A stretch of 64,000 nucleotides of DNA, from positions 1,364,001-1,428,000 of the forward strand of contig CBDFJV010000007.1 in NCBI GenBank assembly GCA_965248605.1. Reading direction: 5' to 3'. How positions within the stretch are numbered: position 1 is the first letter of the stretch; the number at the start of each line of letters is the position of its first letter. Positions 56,167-64,000 of this stretch are shown piece by piece. Under the pieces are notes generated by a model. The model saw nothing but the letters and a program-made list of their open reading frames with translations, was not told the DNA's origin and searched no databases. This stretch comes from CAUZJF01 sp965248605 (GTDB lineage Bacteria; Chloroflexota; Dehalococcoidia; Lucifugimonadales; CAUZJF01). A program made the translations under genes and the position numbers.

Positions 56167-58486
56167 ATGGCGATGTCGGGATCAGTAGCGTGGAGGAGGG
56201 CTTCGGTGCGCAGGGCCGTCGTTTTTATCGCTCTCCTGGTTGCGATGGCATCGGCCTGCGGAGAGGAGCCGCCTGAGCCGACCCCTGTCCCAACCGCCGA
56301 AGCGGAAACGGCGTCCGTCGCACCCGAAGCGTCGCCGGCAGCTACGGCCGAGCCGACCGCAACGGCGCTGCCGACACCGGAGCCGACTCCGACTCAGCCC
56401 GCACCGGACACACCTACCCCTACGGCCACGCCCACGTCACCTCCGACGTCCACGCCGACTCCGGAGCCAACCGAGACACCGACCCGGACCGCGACTCCTG
56501 CGCCCTCTCCCACAGCGACTCCAACACCCCCTCCCACGCCTTCCCCTAGCGTGACGCCGACGCCTGGGCCGCTTACCCCTGCCGAGGTGTTCTCGCGAGT
56601 CTCTCCGTCCGTGGCTTTCGTCGAAACGGCGATTGGAACAGGAAGTGCAAGCCTTGTCGCGGGCGGCTATCTGGTAACGAACTACCACGTGCTCTGGCCG
56701 TACGATCTCGCGCGTGTCGTCTTCCCGGACGGCACCGAGTTTCTAGACGTGCCGCTGTTGGCATGGGACCCACTAGTAGACCGAAATCTTTGAAATGAGG
56801 GGTAGCCGAGATTGGCGTGCTACGACGACAGGGCGGGTTTCAAACCCGCCCCTACCAAGCCGTAACCTCAGAACCCTTCAATACTAGGATGTTGGACCAC
56901 TAGTCGATATTGCTATTCTCGGTCCGATCGAGACCGACATAAGCCCCGTCGAGCTATCGAAGAGTGCCAGCGTCCCGGTAGGGAGCGATGTCTACCTGAT
57001 CGGGTACCCAGGAGAAGCAGAGAGTTTCCCCCAGCCGAGCCTGTCCCGAGGCCTGGTCTCTCGACTGAGGAGCTGGGAAGGAGCAGGGATCACCTATATC
57101 CAGACCGACGCGACCATCGCAGGCGGTCAGAGCGGCGGAGTCCTGGTTTCCAGCGACGGCGAAGTCGTCGGCGTTTCAGAGTTCGTGTTCACAGAGGGGG
57201 ATTTCGCCCTCGTAGCTTCGAGCGCCGACGTTGGCCCGATCGTATCCGAGCTTATTGCGGGGGATACCTCCGGTCTTCGGGACCGTCTGGTTCCCGCAAG
57301 CGGTCAGCGCCTGGATACGGCTCTCGCCACTGCGGAACTGGAATACACGATAGAGCTGGCCAATCCCTGGGATAGCCGCGTCTACGTTGTCGACGGCCAG
57401 GTAGGGAAGGAGATCGAAGTTTCGCTCGAAGGGGAGAGCAATGGCGGAATCTTCGTCATCGGTCCGCTGGGGGACATTCCGGTGTACGCTGATGACGTGC
57501 ATTCTGGACTGGAGTCAGGCTCAGCTGCGTTCTCGATAGATGGCCCACACTTCGTTTTCGTCGCGCCCGGCACAGACTCGTGGGACCCCTTGGGGGCGTT
57601 TCACGTCGAAAGCAACCAGCCCCTCATACCATTTATAGACACCGATGATGGTACGGAAATCGCCGTCGGCCAGCGTCTTCTCGGAAACGTCGACTACCCC
57701 TACGACCTGGACTTCTTCGTACTCCCCCTTGCTGAAGGGGAAACAGTCGAAATAACGGTCGATTCGCCCAACTTCGACCCGTACCTGCAGGTCGATTTCC
57801 TTGGCTCAGTTTCTTCCCAGGTACTCTTCGACGACGATAGTGGCGGCGGACTCTTCGGGCTGAGCTCGAAACTCGTGTACCAAGCGCCCTCCGACAACGA
57901 CTACTATATTATCGTGTCGGACCCGGGGGACGTACCTGCTGTCGGTGGCTATATATTGACCGTCGAAAGCGCATCTCCCGACGCGCAATTCGTTACTCCC
58001 GAGAGCGTGGAAATCGTCGATAGTCCCCACGGCCCGATGATATTGCACAAGAACGATGACTACGGGTTCTCAGTCCAGTATCCTGTGAACTGGCAAGTCG
58101 AGGCTGTGGACCCCGCTCTGGGAATCACCGGGTACTACGTCGGACCTCAGGGCGCCAATCTCGCGATCGTTGAAGAAGACCTCATTGCTCTTGGATTCGG
58201 GGAAACAACCCTCGAGGAGTATAAGGGCATTACGATGGAAGTCGTGTCCTCGTTTCTCCCTGGTTTCGAGCTGATATCGGAGATGCAGACCACTACGTCA
58301 CAAGGGCTTCCCGCGGTGCTTCTTGAGATCAGCGGCCTGGGCGGCTCGATACTGAGTAAGCGCCTTATCCACGTCAACGAGGACAGCGTCGGATTCAGCG
58401 TGGCCTACGTGGCACTCAAAGAGCGATTTGACGAGCTGGAACCGCTGATCGACTATTCGCTCGGCACCTTCCGCATCGACGAATAG
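56167..58486 (+). pseudogene. Secreted trypsin-like (HtrA-type) lipoprotein protease, interrupted by the 131-bp element
   Basis: ATG 56167 starts a lipoprotein: signal helix FIALLVAMASAC with lipobox Cys near residue 36, then about 85 Thr/Pro-rich residues. The protease domain has the catalytic His in YLVTNYHVLWPYD. At WDP the frame enters the mobile element and stops at 56791. Removing the 127-bp duplication restores WDP-LVDIAILGP, where VDIAIL holds the catalytic Asp, and later AGGQSGGVLV with the catalytic Ser. The full gene would encode 730 residues: protease, a PPC-like beta domain (DYPYDLDFFVLPLAEGETVE) and a PsbP/DUF1795-like end (YGFSVQYPVNW). The downstream half remains open from 56904 to 58486. 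Confidence 0.85.
56773..56903. mobile_element. 131-bp CTAG-bounded MITE-like element, copy 3 (in the protease gene)
   Basis: CTAG flanks at 56773-56776 and 56900-56903. Excision of 127 bp rejoins the protease frame exactly, which identifies CTAG as the duplicated target. Sequence is identical to the other two copies. The insertion adds 127 bp (not a multiple of 3) and a stop codon. Confidence 0.9.
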
Positions 58487-59119
58487 CGCCGGCACCCGTG
58501 TACCAAGCGCCCTCCGACAACGACTACTATATTATCGTGTCGGACCCGGGGGACGTACCTGCTGTCGGTGGCTATATATTGACCGTCGAAAGCGCATCTC
58601 CCGACGCGCAATTCGTTACTCCCGAGAGCGTGGAAATCGTCGATAGTCCCCACGGCCCGATGATATTGCACAAGAACGATGACTACGGGTTCTCAGTCCA
58701 GTATCCTGTGAACTGGCAAGTCGAGGCTGTGGACCCCGCTCTGGGAATCACCGGGTACTACGTCGGACCTCAGGGCGCCAATCTCGCGATCGTTGAAGAA
58801 GACCTCATTGCTCTTGGATTCGGGGAAACAACCCTCGAGGAGTATAAGGGCATTACGATGGAAGTCGTGTCCTCGTTTCTCCCTGGTTTCGAGCTGATAT
58901 CGGAGATGCAGACCACTACGTCACAAGGGCTTCCCGCGGTGCTTCTTGAGATCAGCGGCCTGGGCGGCTCGATACTGAGTAAGCGCCTTATCCACGTCAA
59001 CGAGGACAGCGTCGGATTCAGCGTGGCCTACGTGGCACTCAAAGAGCGATTTGACGAGCTGGAACCGCTGATCGACTATTCGCTCGGCACCTTCCGCATC
59101 GACGAATAGCGCCGGCACC
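57874..59119 (+). repeat. Perfect 623-bp tandem duplication
   Basis: 57874-58496 and 58497-59119 appear identical, from CGTGTACCAAGCGCC to GAATAGCGCCGGCACC. The unit covers the last 204 codons of the protease gene, its stop and 10 bp beyond. No divergence is seen, so it is very recent or an assembly artefact. Confidence 0.85.
58498..59109 (+). pseudogene. Duplicated C-terminal piece of the protease gene
   Basis: A 203-codon copy of the protease end (VYQAPSDNDYYIIVSDPGD ... GTFRIDE) following directly on the original stop. It could start only at GTG 58498, and no ribosome site is present. It carries the end of the PPC-like domain and the whole PsbP/DUF1795-like domain. It is most likely not translated. 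Confidence 0.75.
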
Positions 59120-59244
59120 ACGCCCCGCTCAGCCGACGACCTTGAACCGCAACGCCGACCAGACGCCGTCGATTGATATCTGCGTACGATTCGCGGGCCG
59201 TGCGACCGCCCGAAGTCTGCCGGGGTGCCTTGGGGTTCGTCACT

Positions 59245-60021
59245 CTATGCCTGAGACAGGTGATCTGTAGCCTCGTCCAGACGGGCGGCGTGTTGCGAGA
59301 GGCGTTCTGTCACGGATTTAACCATGCCGGCGATCCCTGCTATATCACCTGTGTTAACCATGGTCCTGATCTCGCCTAGACCTGTGGTGGTATCCCTGAA
59401 ATACTCCTGGACTGCACGCTGGTGGGCCGAGACTGCCTCCCTTGCATGCCTATTATTTCGGTCCACATACGATGAGAGAAGGCCAAGGCGTTCTTGCGTC
59501 TTCCTGATTTCGGCTGAGGCTTGATCGAGTGGGCGACCGAGTTCTTGGAGCTCTCCGAGGGTGGTGTCCGAAGTCGGGGTTGGCATCTTCTTGATTGTCG
59601 AGCTCAGCCACTGGTAGACGGTTGCTTGGTTGAAAACTTTGAGGTAGGCAGAGATTGGAATCGAGATACTGTCTCCCGGAATTCCTCCTTCCTGTCGTTT
59701 CAAAGTGAAGAACGCCGCCGGGTTCACAGTCCCCTCTATGTCGTATCGAAGCTCAGTCAAATCTTCGTAGTCACAGCTTTGAACGACCTTATCGGATTCC
59801 CCGGGCCCAAGCGTTCCGAGATTTTCAACATGCTGTTGCGAAGGTATTGAGACGGTCAGGCGGACCTCGTCAAATACCACCTCCGGTAAGCTGGGGTCGG
59901 TACTAGACGTGTTCGAAACCGTAAAGATGACGGTAACTGGATTGTCCGAGTCGTCGTCGACCGATGTCTCGGTCTCAACCTTCAGATACCTGTGTAGCTC
60001 GTCCCACAGCTCTTTCATCAT
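59245..60021 (-). CDS. Hypothetical protein: beta-sandwich-like N-terminus and helical C-terminus
   Basis: A 258-residue protein that I do not recognise. ATG 60021 is preceded by GAGGAGAGG. Residues 15-130 alternate polar and hydrophobic (NPVTVIFTVSNTSSTDPSLP, VRLTVSIPSQQH, LRYDIEGTV), like an Ig-type or CARDB-like sandwich. Residues 150-258 are helical with long heptad-like stretches (LDQASAEIRKTQERLGLLSS, TERLSQHAARLDEATDHLSQ), suggesting a coiled coil. There is no signal peptide or membrane helix. It faces the duplicated protease end tail to tail and lies 124 bp downstream of uvrC on the same strand. Confidence 0.7.
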   Translation of the reverse strand: MMKELWDELHRYLKVETETSVDDDSDNPVTVIFTVSNTSSTDPSLPEVVFDEVRLTVSIPSQQHVENLGTLGPGESDKVVQSCDYEDLTELRYDIEGTVNPAAFFTLKRQEGGIPGDSISIPISAYLKVFNQATVYQWLSSTIKKMPTPTSDTTLGELQELGRPLDQASAEIRKTQERLGLLSSYVDRNNRHAREAVSAHQRAVQEYFRDTTTGLGEIRTMVNTGDIAGIAGMVKSVTERLSQHAARLDEATDHLSQA

Positions 60022-60145
60022 CAGCCTCTCCTCGCTGTCTAGCTAGAGATGCAATCTACGAAGCCTCGCGGCCCCACTTCCGGGTTCGACAGCGAGGTCA
60101 AGCCATTGAGACCGGGGTGGGCCAATGCGAAGCCGGACTTCTCAC

Positions 60146-62023
60146 CTACAAATTCTCCTTCAACGCCCGCGCCAGCTTCAGCGTCATGCCCGGGACGGCG
60201 GCGATCTCGTCGAGTGGCGCGTCCCGGATGCCCTTGACCGAGCCAAAGCGCCGTAGGAGTGTCCGCCTGCGCTTCGGGCCGATGCCAGGCACCGAGTCCA
60301 TCGCCGACCTCACCGACCCCTTCGACCGCCGCTGCCTGTGGAACGTGATCGCGAACCTGTGGGCTTCGTCTCGCGCCCGCTGGACCAGGTACAGCGCCTT
60401 GGAGTCGCGCGGTAAGATGATCGGCTCCGGCGACTGCGGTACGAACAGCTCCTCGTTCTCTTTCGCGAGGCTCGCTAGGGGAATGAAGTCGATGCCGAGG
60501 TCGAGGAAGACCTGCAGCGCCGCGCCGAGGTGGCCCTTGCCGCCGTCGATGAGCACTAGATTCGGCACCGTCGCCCACGCGCCGTCCGACGTCTTCTCGC
60601 TCGGAGCCCCGCCGTTGGACGAGGCCTCCTGGACATCCTTGGCCATCCGCTTGAAGCGGCGGGTCAGGACCTCGCGCATCATCGCGTAGTCGTCGATGCC
60701 TTCCACGGCGTTGATCTTGAACCGGCGGTAGTGCTGGTTCCGCGACTTGCCGTCTTCGAATACAACCATGCTCCCAACTGGGTTCGTCCCCTGGATATTC
60801 GAGATGTCGTAGCACTCGATGCGCTTCGGCAGATCGGGCAGGCTTAGCGCCTCCTGCAGCTCCGCCATGGCGGCGTCCAGGTCGGCGTCGGCGGTCCGCT
60901 TGACACGCCGTTGCGCCAGGCCCTGTTCCGCGTTGGCGGCCACCATTCGGACCAGCTTGCGCTTCTCTCCTCGCTGCGGTACCAGGATCTTCACCGGGCC
61001 GTCTCGCTTAGCTTCGATCCACGGCTGGATTGCCTCGATGTCCTCCAGCTCGTGCTCGACAAGAATGCGCGAAGGGATGTAGGGGTTCGCGTTGTAGAAC
61101 TGTTTCACGAAGGCCCCGAGGATCTGCTCTGGGGCCTCCTGCGCCGTGCCTGCCATGGTGAAGTTGTCGCGGCCGATCAGCTTGCCCTGGCGAACGAAAA
61201 AGACCTCGACCCACGCATCGTCGTCTCCCGGCGCCGCCGCGATGACGTCCAGGTTCTCCGACGACAGCCTGGCGACCTTCTGCCCCTCGTTTACGCGGTC
61301 GATGGCACGCACCTGGTCCCGGAGCGCGGCCGCCCGTTCGAACTCCAGGGCCTCTGCGGCGTCACGCATCCGCCTGGACAGGGCCCGGGTCACCTTCTCG
61401 GACTTGCCTTCGAGAAAGAGAATGACCTGGTCGATGATCTCGGCGTATTGCTCCTTGCTTGCTGCGCCGATGCACGGACCGACGCACCGGTTGAGGTGGA
61501 AGTCGAGGCACGGCCTCGGGTCGGTGCCGGTGATCTCCTTGGTGCACGACCGGTAGGGGAAGAGCTTCTTCAGCAGGGCCAGTGTCTTCCTGACGCTCTT
61601 GGCGCTGGCGTACGGGCCGAAGTACCGCCCACCGTCGTTCGCTACATGCCTGGTGATATAGACCAGCGGGAAGTCCTCCGAGAGGTCGATCTTGATGAAA
61701 GGGTAGCTCTTGTCGTCTTTGAGTCGCGCATTGTAGGGCGGCTTATGGCGCTTGATCAGGGTGTTCTCGAGAATCAGGGCCTCGGAGTCGGACTCGGTGA
61801 CGATGAAATCGAAGTCGACGACATGCCCGACCATCGTTCGGATCTTGGGCTCGAGGCCTGAGCCGCTGGCGAAGTAGGACCGGAGCCGGTTCCGCAGGCT
61901 CGCCGCCTTGCCGACGTAAAGTACTCCGTCGTCCGCGCTCTTCATGAGGTAGACGCCCGGCTCCGTCGGGGTCGCCTTCAGGCGCTCGGAGAAGTCTCGT
62001 TTGGCTGCAGTGGCTGTGGTCAT
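60146..62023 (-). CDS. uvrC: Excinuclease ABC subunit C (UvrC)
   Basis: A 625-residue UvrC. Domains in order: GIY-YIG endonuclease (GVYLMKSADDGVLYVGKAAS, residues 16-95), the Cys-rich region (CTKEITGTDPRPCLDFHLNRC), the UVR motif that contacts UvrB (RRMRDAAEALEFERAAALRD), the RNase-H-like 5'-nuclease (ECYDISNIQGTNPVGSMVVF) and paired helix-hairpin-helix motifs (MDSVPGIGPKRRRTLLRRFG). It makes both incisions in nucleotide excision repair with UvrA and UvrB. ATG 62023 is preferred; the frame to 62047 adds eight unsupported residues. A 21-bp tandem repeat array starts 24 bp upstream. Confidence 0.96.
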   Translation of the reverse strand: MTTATAAKRDFSERLKATPTEPGVYLMKSADDGVLYVGKAASLRNRLRSYFASGSGLEPKIRTMVGHVVDFDFIVTESDSEALILENTLIKRHKPPYNARLKDDKSYPFIKIDLSEDFPLVYITRHVANDGGRYFGPYASAKSVRKTLALLKKLFPYRSCTKEITGTDPRPCLDFHLNRCVGPCIGAASKEQYAEIIDQVILFLEGKSEKVTRALSRRMRDAAEALEFERAAALRDQVRAIDRVNEGQKVARLSSENLDVIAAAPGDDDAWVEVFFVRQGKLIGRDNFTMAGTAQEAPEQILGAFVKQFYNANPYIPSRILVEHELEDIEAIQPWIEAKRDGPVKILVPQRGEKRKLVRMVAANAEQGLAQRRVKRTADADLDAAMAELQEALSLPDLPKRIECYDISNIQGTNPVGSMVVFEDGKSRNQHYRRFKINAVEGIDDYAMMREVLTRRFKRMAKDVQEASSNGGAPSEKTSDGAWATVPNLVLIDGGKGHLGAALQVFLDLGIDFIPLASLAKENEELFVPQSPEPIILPRDSKALYLVQRARDEAHRFAITFHRQRRSKGSVRSAMDSVPGIGPKRRRTLLRRFGSVKGIRDAPLDEIAAVPGMTLKLARALKENL

Positions 62024-62046
62024 CGGAAAACGCGGTCCATCCCACA

Positions 62047-62151
62047 CACTGTAATCTTGAACCTAAGCACTGTCATCCTGAACAAATGCACTGTCGTCCT
62101 GAACGAACGCACTGTCATCCTGAACGAACACACTGTCATCCTGAACGAAGT
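62047..62151. repeat. Five tandem 21-bp repeats upstream of uvrC
   Basis: Five units of CACTGTCATCCTGAACGAAC plus one base, with one to six changes each, end in the common string GAACGAAGTGAAGGATC. On the uvrC strand they read GTTCAGGATGACAGTG. They occupy the region where the uvrC promoter or leader should lie. Confidence 0.8.
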
Positions 62152-62322
62152 GAAGGATCTAGGGACATTGGAGATGGGCTTCGACCCGAACCACTTAACC
62201 ACCCAGGTCCTTCGATACTCCACTCCTCAGAACGACATCTTACCGGAGGACGGTGGTCGTTTTGGGGAAGCTCGCTTGATGTGACAGGAGGCTTAGAAAC
62301 TGACGCCGCAATCGAGTCGCCG

Positions 62323-62649
62323 TCAGCTCCCCATAAAGAACGACGCGACAGCCAGCAGCGCAAAAATAACGACGGTCGTGGCGCCGATTCGCTTGATCTC
62401 GCGGCCCAGGTAAGAGTAAGCGAGAGCCGCCGCGTCCCCGGGCCTCCGCCTTTGCCGCCGTGCCGGAGCGGTCGAGGTCGTCGCTGCCCGTGCCGGCGCC
62501 TTCGCTTCTTCCGTCTCGGCTACAGCGGTCGTCGGTCTCGACGACTCGCTCGGGCCTGCATCGAACGTCTGGGCAGTACCGCGGCCACGGCGTTTTTGCT
62601 GTCTTAATTTGGCCTGGCTCGCGGCCCTCTTGGAACCTTTGCTCGGCAT
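62323..62649 (-). CDS. Small basic protein with one C-terminal membrane helix
   Basis: A 108-residue protein. The N-terminal 25 residues are strongly basic (MPSKGSKRAASQAKLRQQKR), the middle is Ala/Thr/Glu rich and low in complexity, and the end is a single hydrophobic helix (TTVVIFALLAVASFFMG) one residue before the stop. That makes it a tail-anchored membrane protein. It lies between uvrC and the Xer recombinase on the same strand, about 60 bp after the latter. No known domain is seen; a nucleic-acid-binding or ribosome-associated tail is possible from its charge. Confidence 0.6.
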   Translation of the reverse strand: MPSKGSKRAASQAKLRQQKRRGRGTAQTFDAGPSESSRPTTAVAETEEAKAPARAATTSTAPARRQRRRPGDAAALAYSYLGREIKRIGATTVVIFALLAVASFFMGS

Positions 62650-62707
62650 CTGGTTTTCCTCCGCGTTACGACGCGCCCTTTACCCCGCGCGGTTACTACC
62701 GCGCCCG

Positions 62708-63604
62708 TTACCCGGCGCGCGGATGGGCCTTTTCGTATTCCGCCCTGACATGGTCGCTTGTCAGGTGGGTGTACACCTGAGTCGTAGTTATGCTCGCGTG
62801 TCCCAGCAGCTCCTGGACGTGTCGGAGAGGGGCGCCGCCTCGCAGTAGGTGGGTGGCGAAACTATGTCGAAGTGTGTGAGGCGTGACATTCCCTCGGATC
62901 CCCGCCCGTGCCGCGAGCCCTTTCAGTATCAGCCAGAAGCCCTGGCGGGTAAGTCGCGTGCCCTTACGGCTCACGAATACGGCCTTGCCCGACCGCTTCC
63001 CGGCCATCTTGGACAGACCTTCTCGTAGGTAGTCCCTGACCGCTTCGGCGGCCTCCGGATGGACCGGCACGATCCGTTCCTTGGACCCCTTACCGAAGCA
63101 CCTGACGAAACCCTGCTCGAGGTCCAGATCGTCGCGGTCGATGGCGATCAGCTCGCTTACCCTCATTCCGCTTGCGTACAAAAGCTCGAGCATGGCCCGG
63201 TCCCTCATGACCTCGGGTGAATCACCTACCGCGACCTCCAAGAGCCTGTCTACCTCATCTATAGACAGCGCCTTGGGCAACGACCGCCCGAGACGCGGGG
63301 AGCTCAGGTTCTCGGTGGGGTCTTGGTCTAAGACCCCCTCCTCGACCAGGAAACCGAACAGCGACCTGGCGGAGGCCAGCTTGCGAGCCCGGGTCCTATC
63401 CGAGTATCCCCTCTCGTGCAGCGCGAGGGCGTAAGCCGCGATAGCGTCGGGGTCGACGAGAGACCACTGGGCGGCGTCTCCGTCGCGAATGGCGAAGAAC
63501 TCGACGAACTGGCCGAGGTCGTTCGTGTACGCCGCCAGCGTATTACCGGAAACACCACGCTCGACCGCCATATAGTTGAGAAACCGTTCGACGTCTTCGA
63601 CCAT
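62708..63604 (-). CDS. Tyrosine recombinase XerC/XerD
   Basis: A 298-residue site-specific recombinase. Core-binding N-domain MVEDVERFLNYMAVERGVSG; catalytic domain with Arg in YASGMRVSELIAIDRDDL, Lys in CFGKGSKERIVP, H-x-x-R in TPHTLRHSFATHLL, His in LGHASITTTQ and the nucleophile Tyr in TQVYTHLT. All six catalytic residues are present. The frame opens to 63628, but an extended -10 (63629-63637) abuts the earlier start codons, so ATG 63604 with GGAG just upstream is preferred and gives the family's usual length. It would resolve chromosome dimers at dif. Confidence 0.93.
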   Translation of the reverse strand: MVEDVERFLNYMAVERGVSGNTLAAYTNDLGQFVEFFAIRDGDAAQWSLVDPDAIAAYALALHERGYSDRTRARKLASARSLFGFLVEEGVLDQDPTENLSSPRLGRSLPKALSIDEVDRLLEVAVGDSPEVMRDRAMLELLYASGMRVSELIAIDRDDLDLEQGFVRCFGKGSKERIVPVHPEAAEAVRDYLREGLSKMAGKRSGKAVFVSRKGTRLTRQGFWLILKGLAARAGIRGNVTPHTLRHSFATHLLRGGAPLRHVQELLGHASITTTQVYTHLTSDHVRAEYEKAHPRAG

Positions 63605-63628
63605 TCTCCGGCCCCAGATACTCATCAC

Positions 63629-63637
63629 ATTCTAGCA
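63629..63637 (-). promoter_or_regulatory. Extended -10 promoter candidate for the Xer gene
   Basis: On the minus strand, TGC-TAGAAT. RNA would start near 63622, just past the codons at 63628 and 63625, leaving a short leader with GGAGA before ATG 63604. The same string occurs at 417-425. Confidence 0.4.
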
Positions 63638-63781
63638 CACGCCCTCATCCATCTCGTAGCTGCCGAAGGGCCGTTGTTCGAGCACTTGAGGGCGCGGCCT
63701 TGCAGAGTAGGAATGAGCACAGAGGCGGCATATCGACCGCCGAAAATCGTCAGACAGAGCACATCACGGGGTCAAAACGCC

Positions 63782-63811
63782 TTGCCACAGATTGGGCGGT
63801 CATCCTACAAT
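63782..63811 (+). promoter_or_regulatory. Promoter candidate TTGCCA-18-TACAAT
   Basis: TTGCCA (63782-63787) and TACAAT (63806-63811) with an 18-bp spacer. It points toward the gene beginning at 63907, with a leader of about 90 nt. The remaining 63638-63780 shows nothing. Confidence 0.45.
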
Positions 63812-63906
63812 CGCCTCAATGGTACGCGACTGCCGGAAGCTACAAATGCCATCGAGCCCCTGTGGGCCACCCCCGGATAGGGCGTGGACGGGGCAGGAGC
63901 CAAACT

Positions 63907-64000
63907 ATGTGTGAAGACGAGATCAGGCAATACGAAGAGATACGGAAGGTAGTAGCGAGGGCAAGGGCCATCCGCATCTTTGTCTACCATTTGATTGCCT
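63907..64000 (+). CDS. Start of an unrecognised gene running off the right edge
   Basis: ATG 63907 has AGGAG 7 nt upstream and an open frame to the window end: MCEDEIRQYEEIRKVVARAR then AIRIFVYHLIA. The charged helix followed by a hydrophobic segment with an internal His recalls the start of small 2TM-domain proteins (R-x-x-F/Y-x-x-H-L), but 31 residues are too few to decide. Confidence 0.5.
   Translation, partial: MCEDEIRQYEEIRKVVARARAIRIFVYHLIA

Overview
The window is high-GC bacterial chromosome with many GTG and TTG starts. It carries a bacterial sigma-70 factor, UvrC, a Xer recombinase and a Ku/ATP-ligase pair. The mix of catabolic superfamilies (enolase superfamily, Gfo/Idh/MocA, aldo-keto reductase, amidohydrolases, sugar-phosphate isomerase-like TIM barrels), a DUF3352 protein, PD40 propeller proteins, a lipoprotein with a long Thr/Pro linker and a giant surface protein ending in one C-terminal membrane helix fits an environmental Chloroflexota genome, perhaps Dehalococcoidia/SAR202-like. 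That placement is inference; no rRNA is present to settle it.

Layout. 1-2529: edge of a methyltransferase, an MBL-fold hydrolase and an AcuC/HDAC-like deacetylase. 2538-15952: two near-identical 1,720-bp IS1380-family elements in inverted orientation enclose about 10 kb. The enclosed segment holds a strong promoter with a leader ORF, competing hairpins and a terminator; a YihY/MBL pair; a frameshifted gene; and a minus-strand cluster of an aldo-keto reductase, a DSD1/D-threonine-aldolase-like PLP enzyme, an EF_0837-type deacetylase, a DgaE/SelA-like PLP enzyme and a P-loop kinase. At the second IS, a Gfo/Idh gene has lost its 5' end and an APH-type gene its 3' end. 15956-28438: minus-strand metabolic and membrane genes, including a six-gene carbohydrate/amino-compound run.

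28536-43031: an orphan HicB-like gene and tRNA-Arg(TCG) border a graveyard of two truncated IS1380-type elements. These have beheaded a giant surface-protein gene of about 12.8 kb, which encodes four seven-bladed FG-GAP-like propellers, a perfectly phased 38 x 102-bp repeat array, a Pro-rich hinge, Ala-rich repeats, a PGF-pre-PGF-like domain, CARDB-like and BACON-like domains and a C-terminal membrane anchor. It is also split by one internal frameshift. 43028-52600: a short mobile element, a PAS remnant, a C69 peptidase, a membrane-embedded PD40 protein, an esterase/5'-nucleotidase-C fusion, a TIM-barrel glycoside-hydrolase-like protein, and a DUF559 gene set in palindromic repeats. 52596-64000: sigma factor, Ku, ATP-dependent DNA ligase, a lipoprotein serine protease broken by the short element and carrying a 623-bp tandem duplication, a hypothetical gene, uvrC, a small membrane protein, a Xer recombinase, and the start of a further gene.

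The most notable unexplained structures are: (i) a 131-bp CTAG-bounded element in three identical copies, one of them just before the catalytic Asp codon of the protease; (ii) the promoter / leader ORF / A-B-A'-B' hairpin / terminator cassette at 4669-4969, with almost no gene behind it; and (iii) the giant propeller-repeat surface protein and its array.
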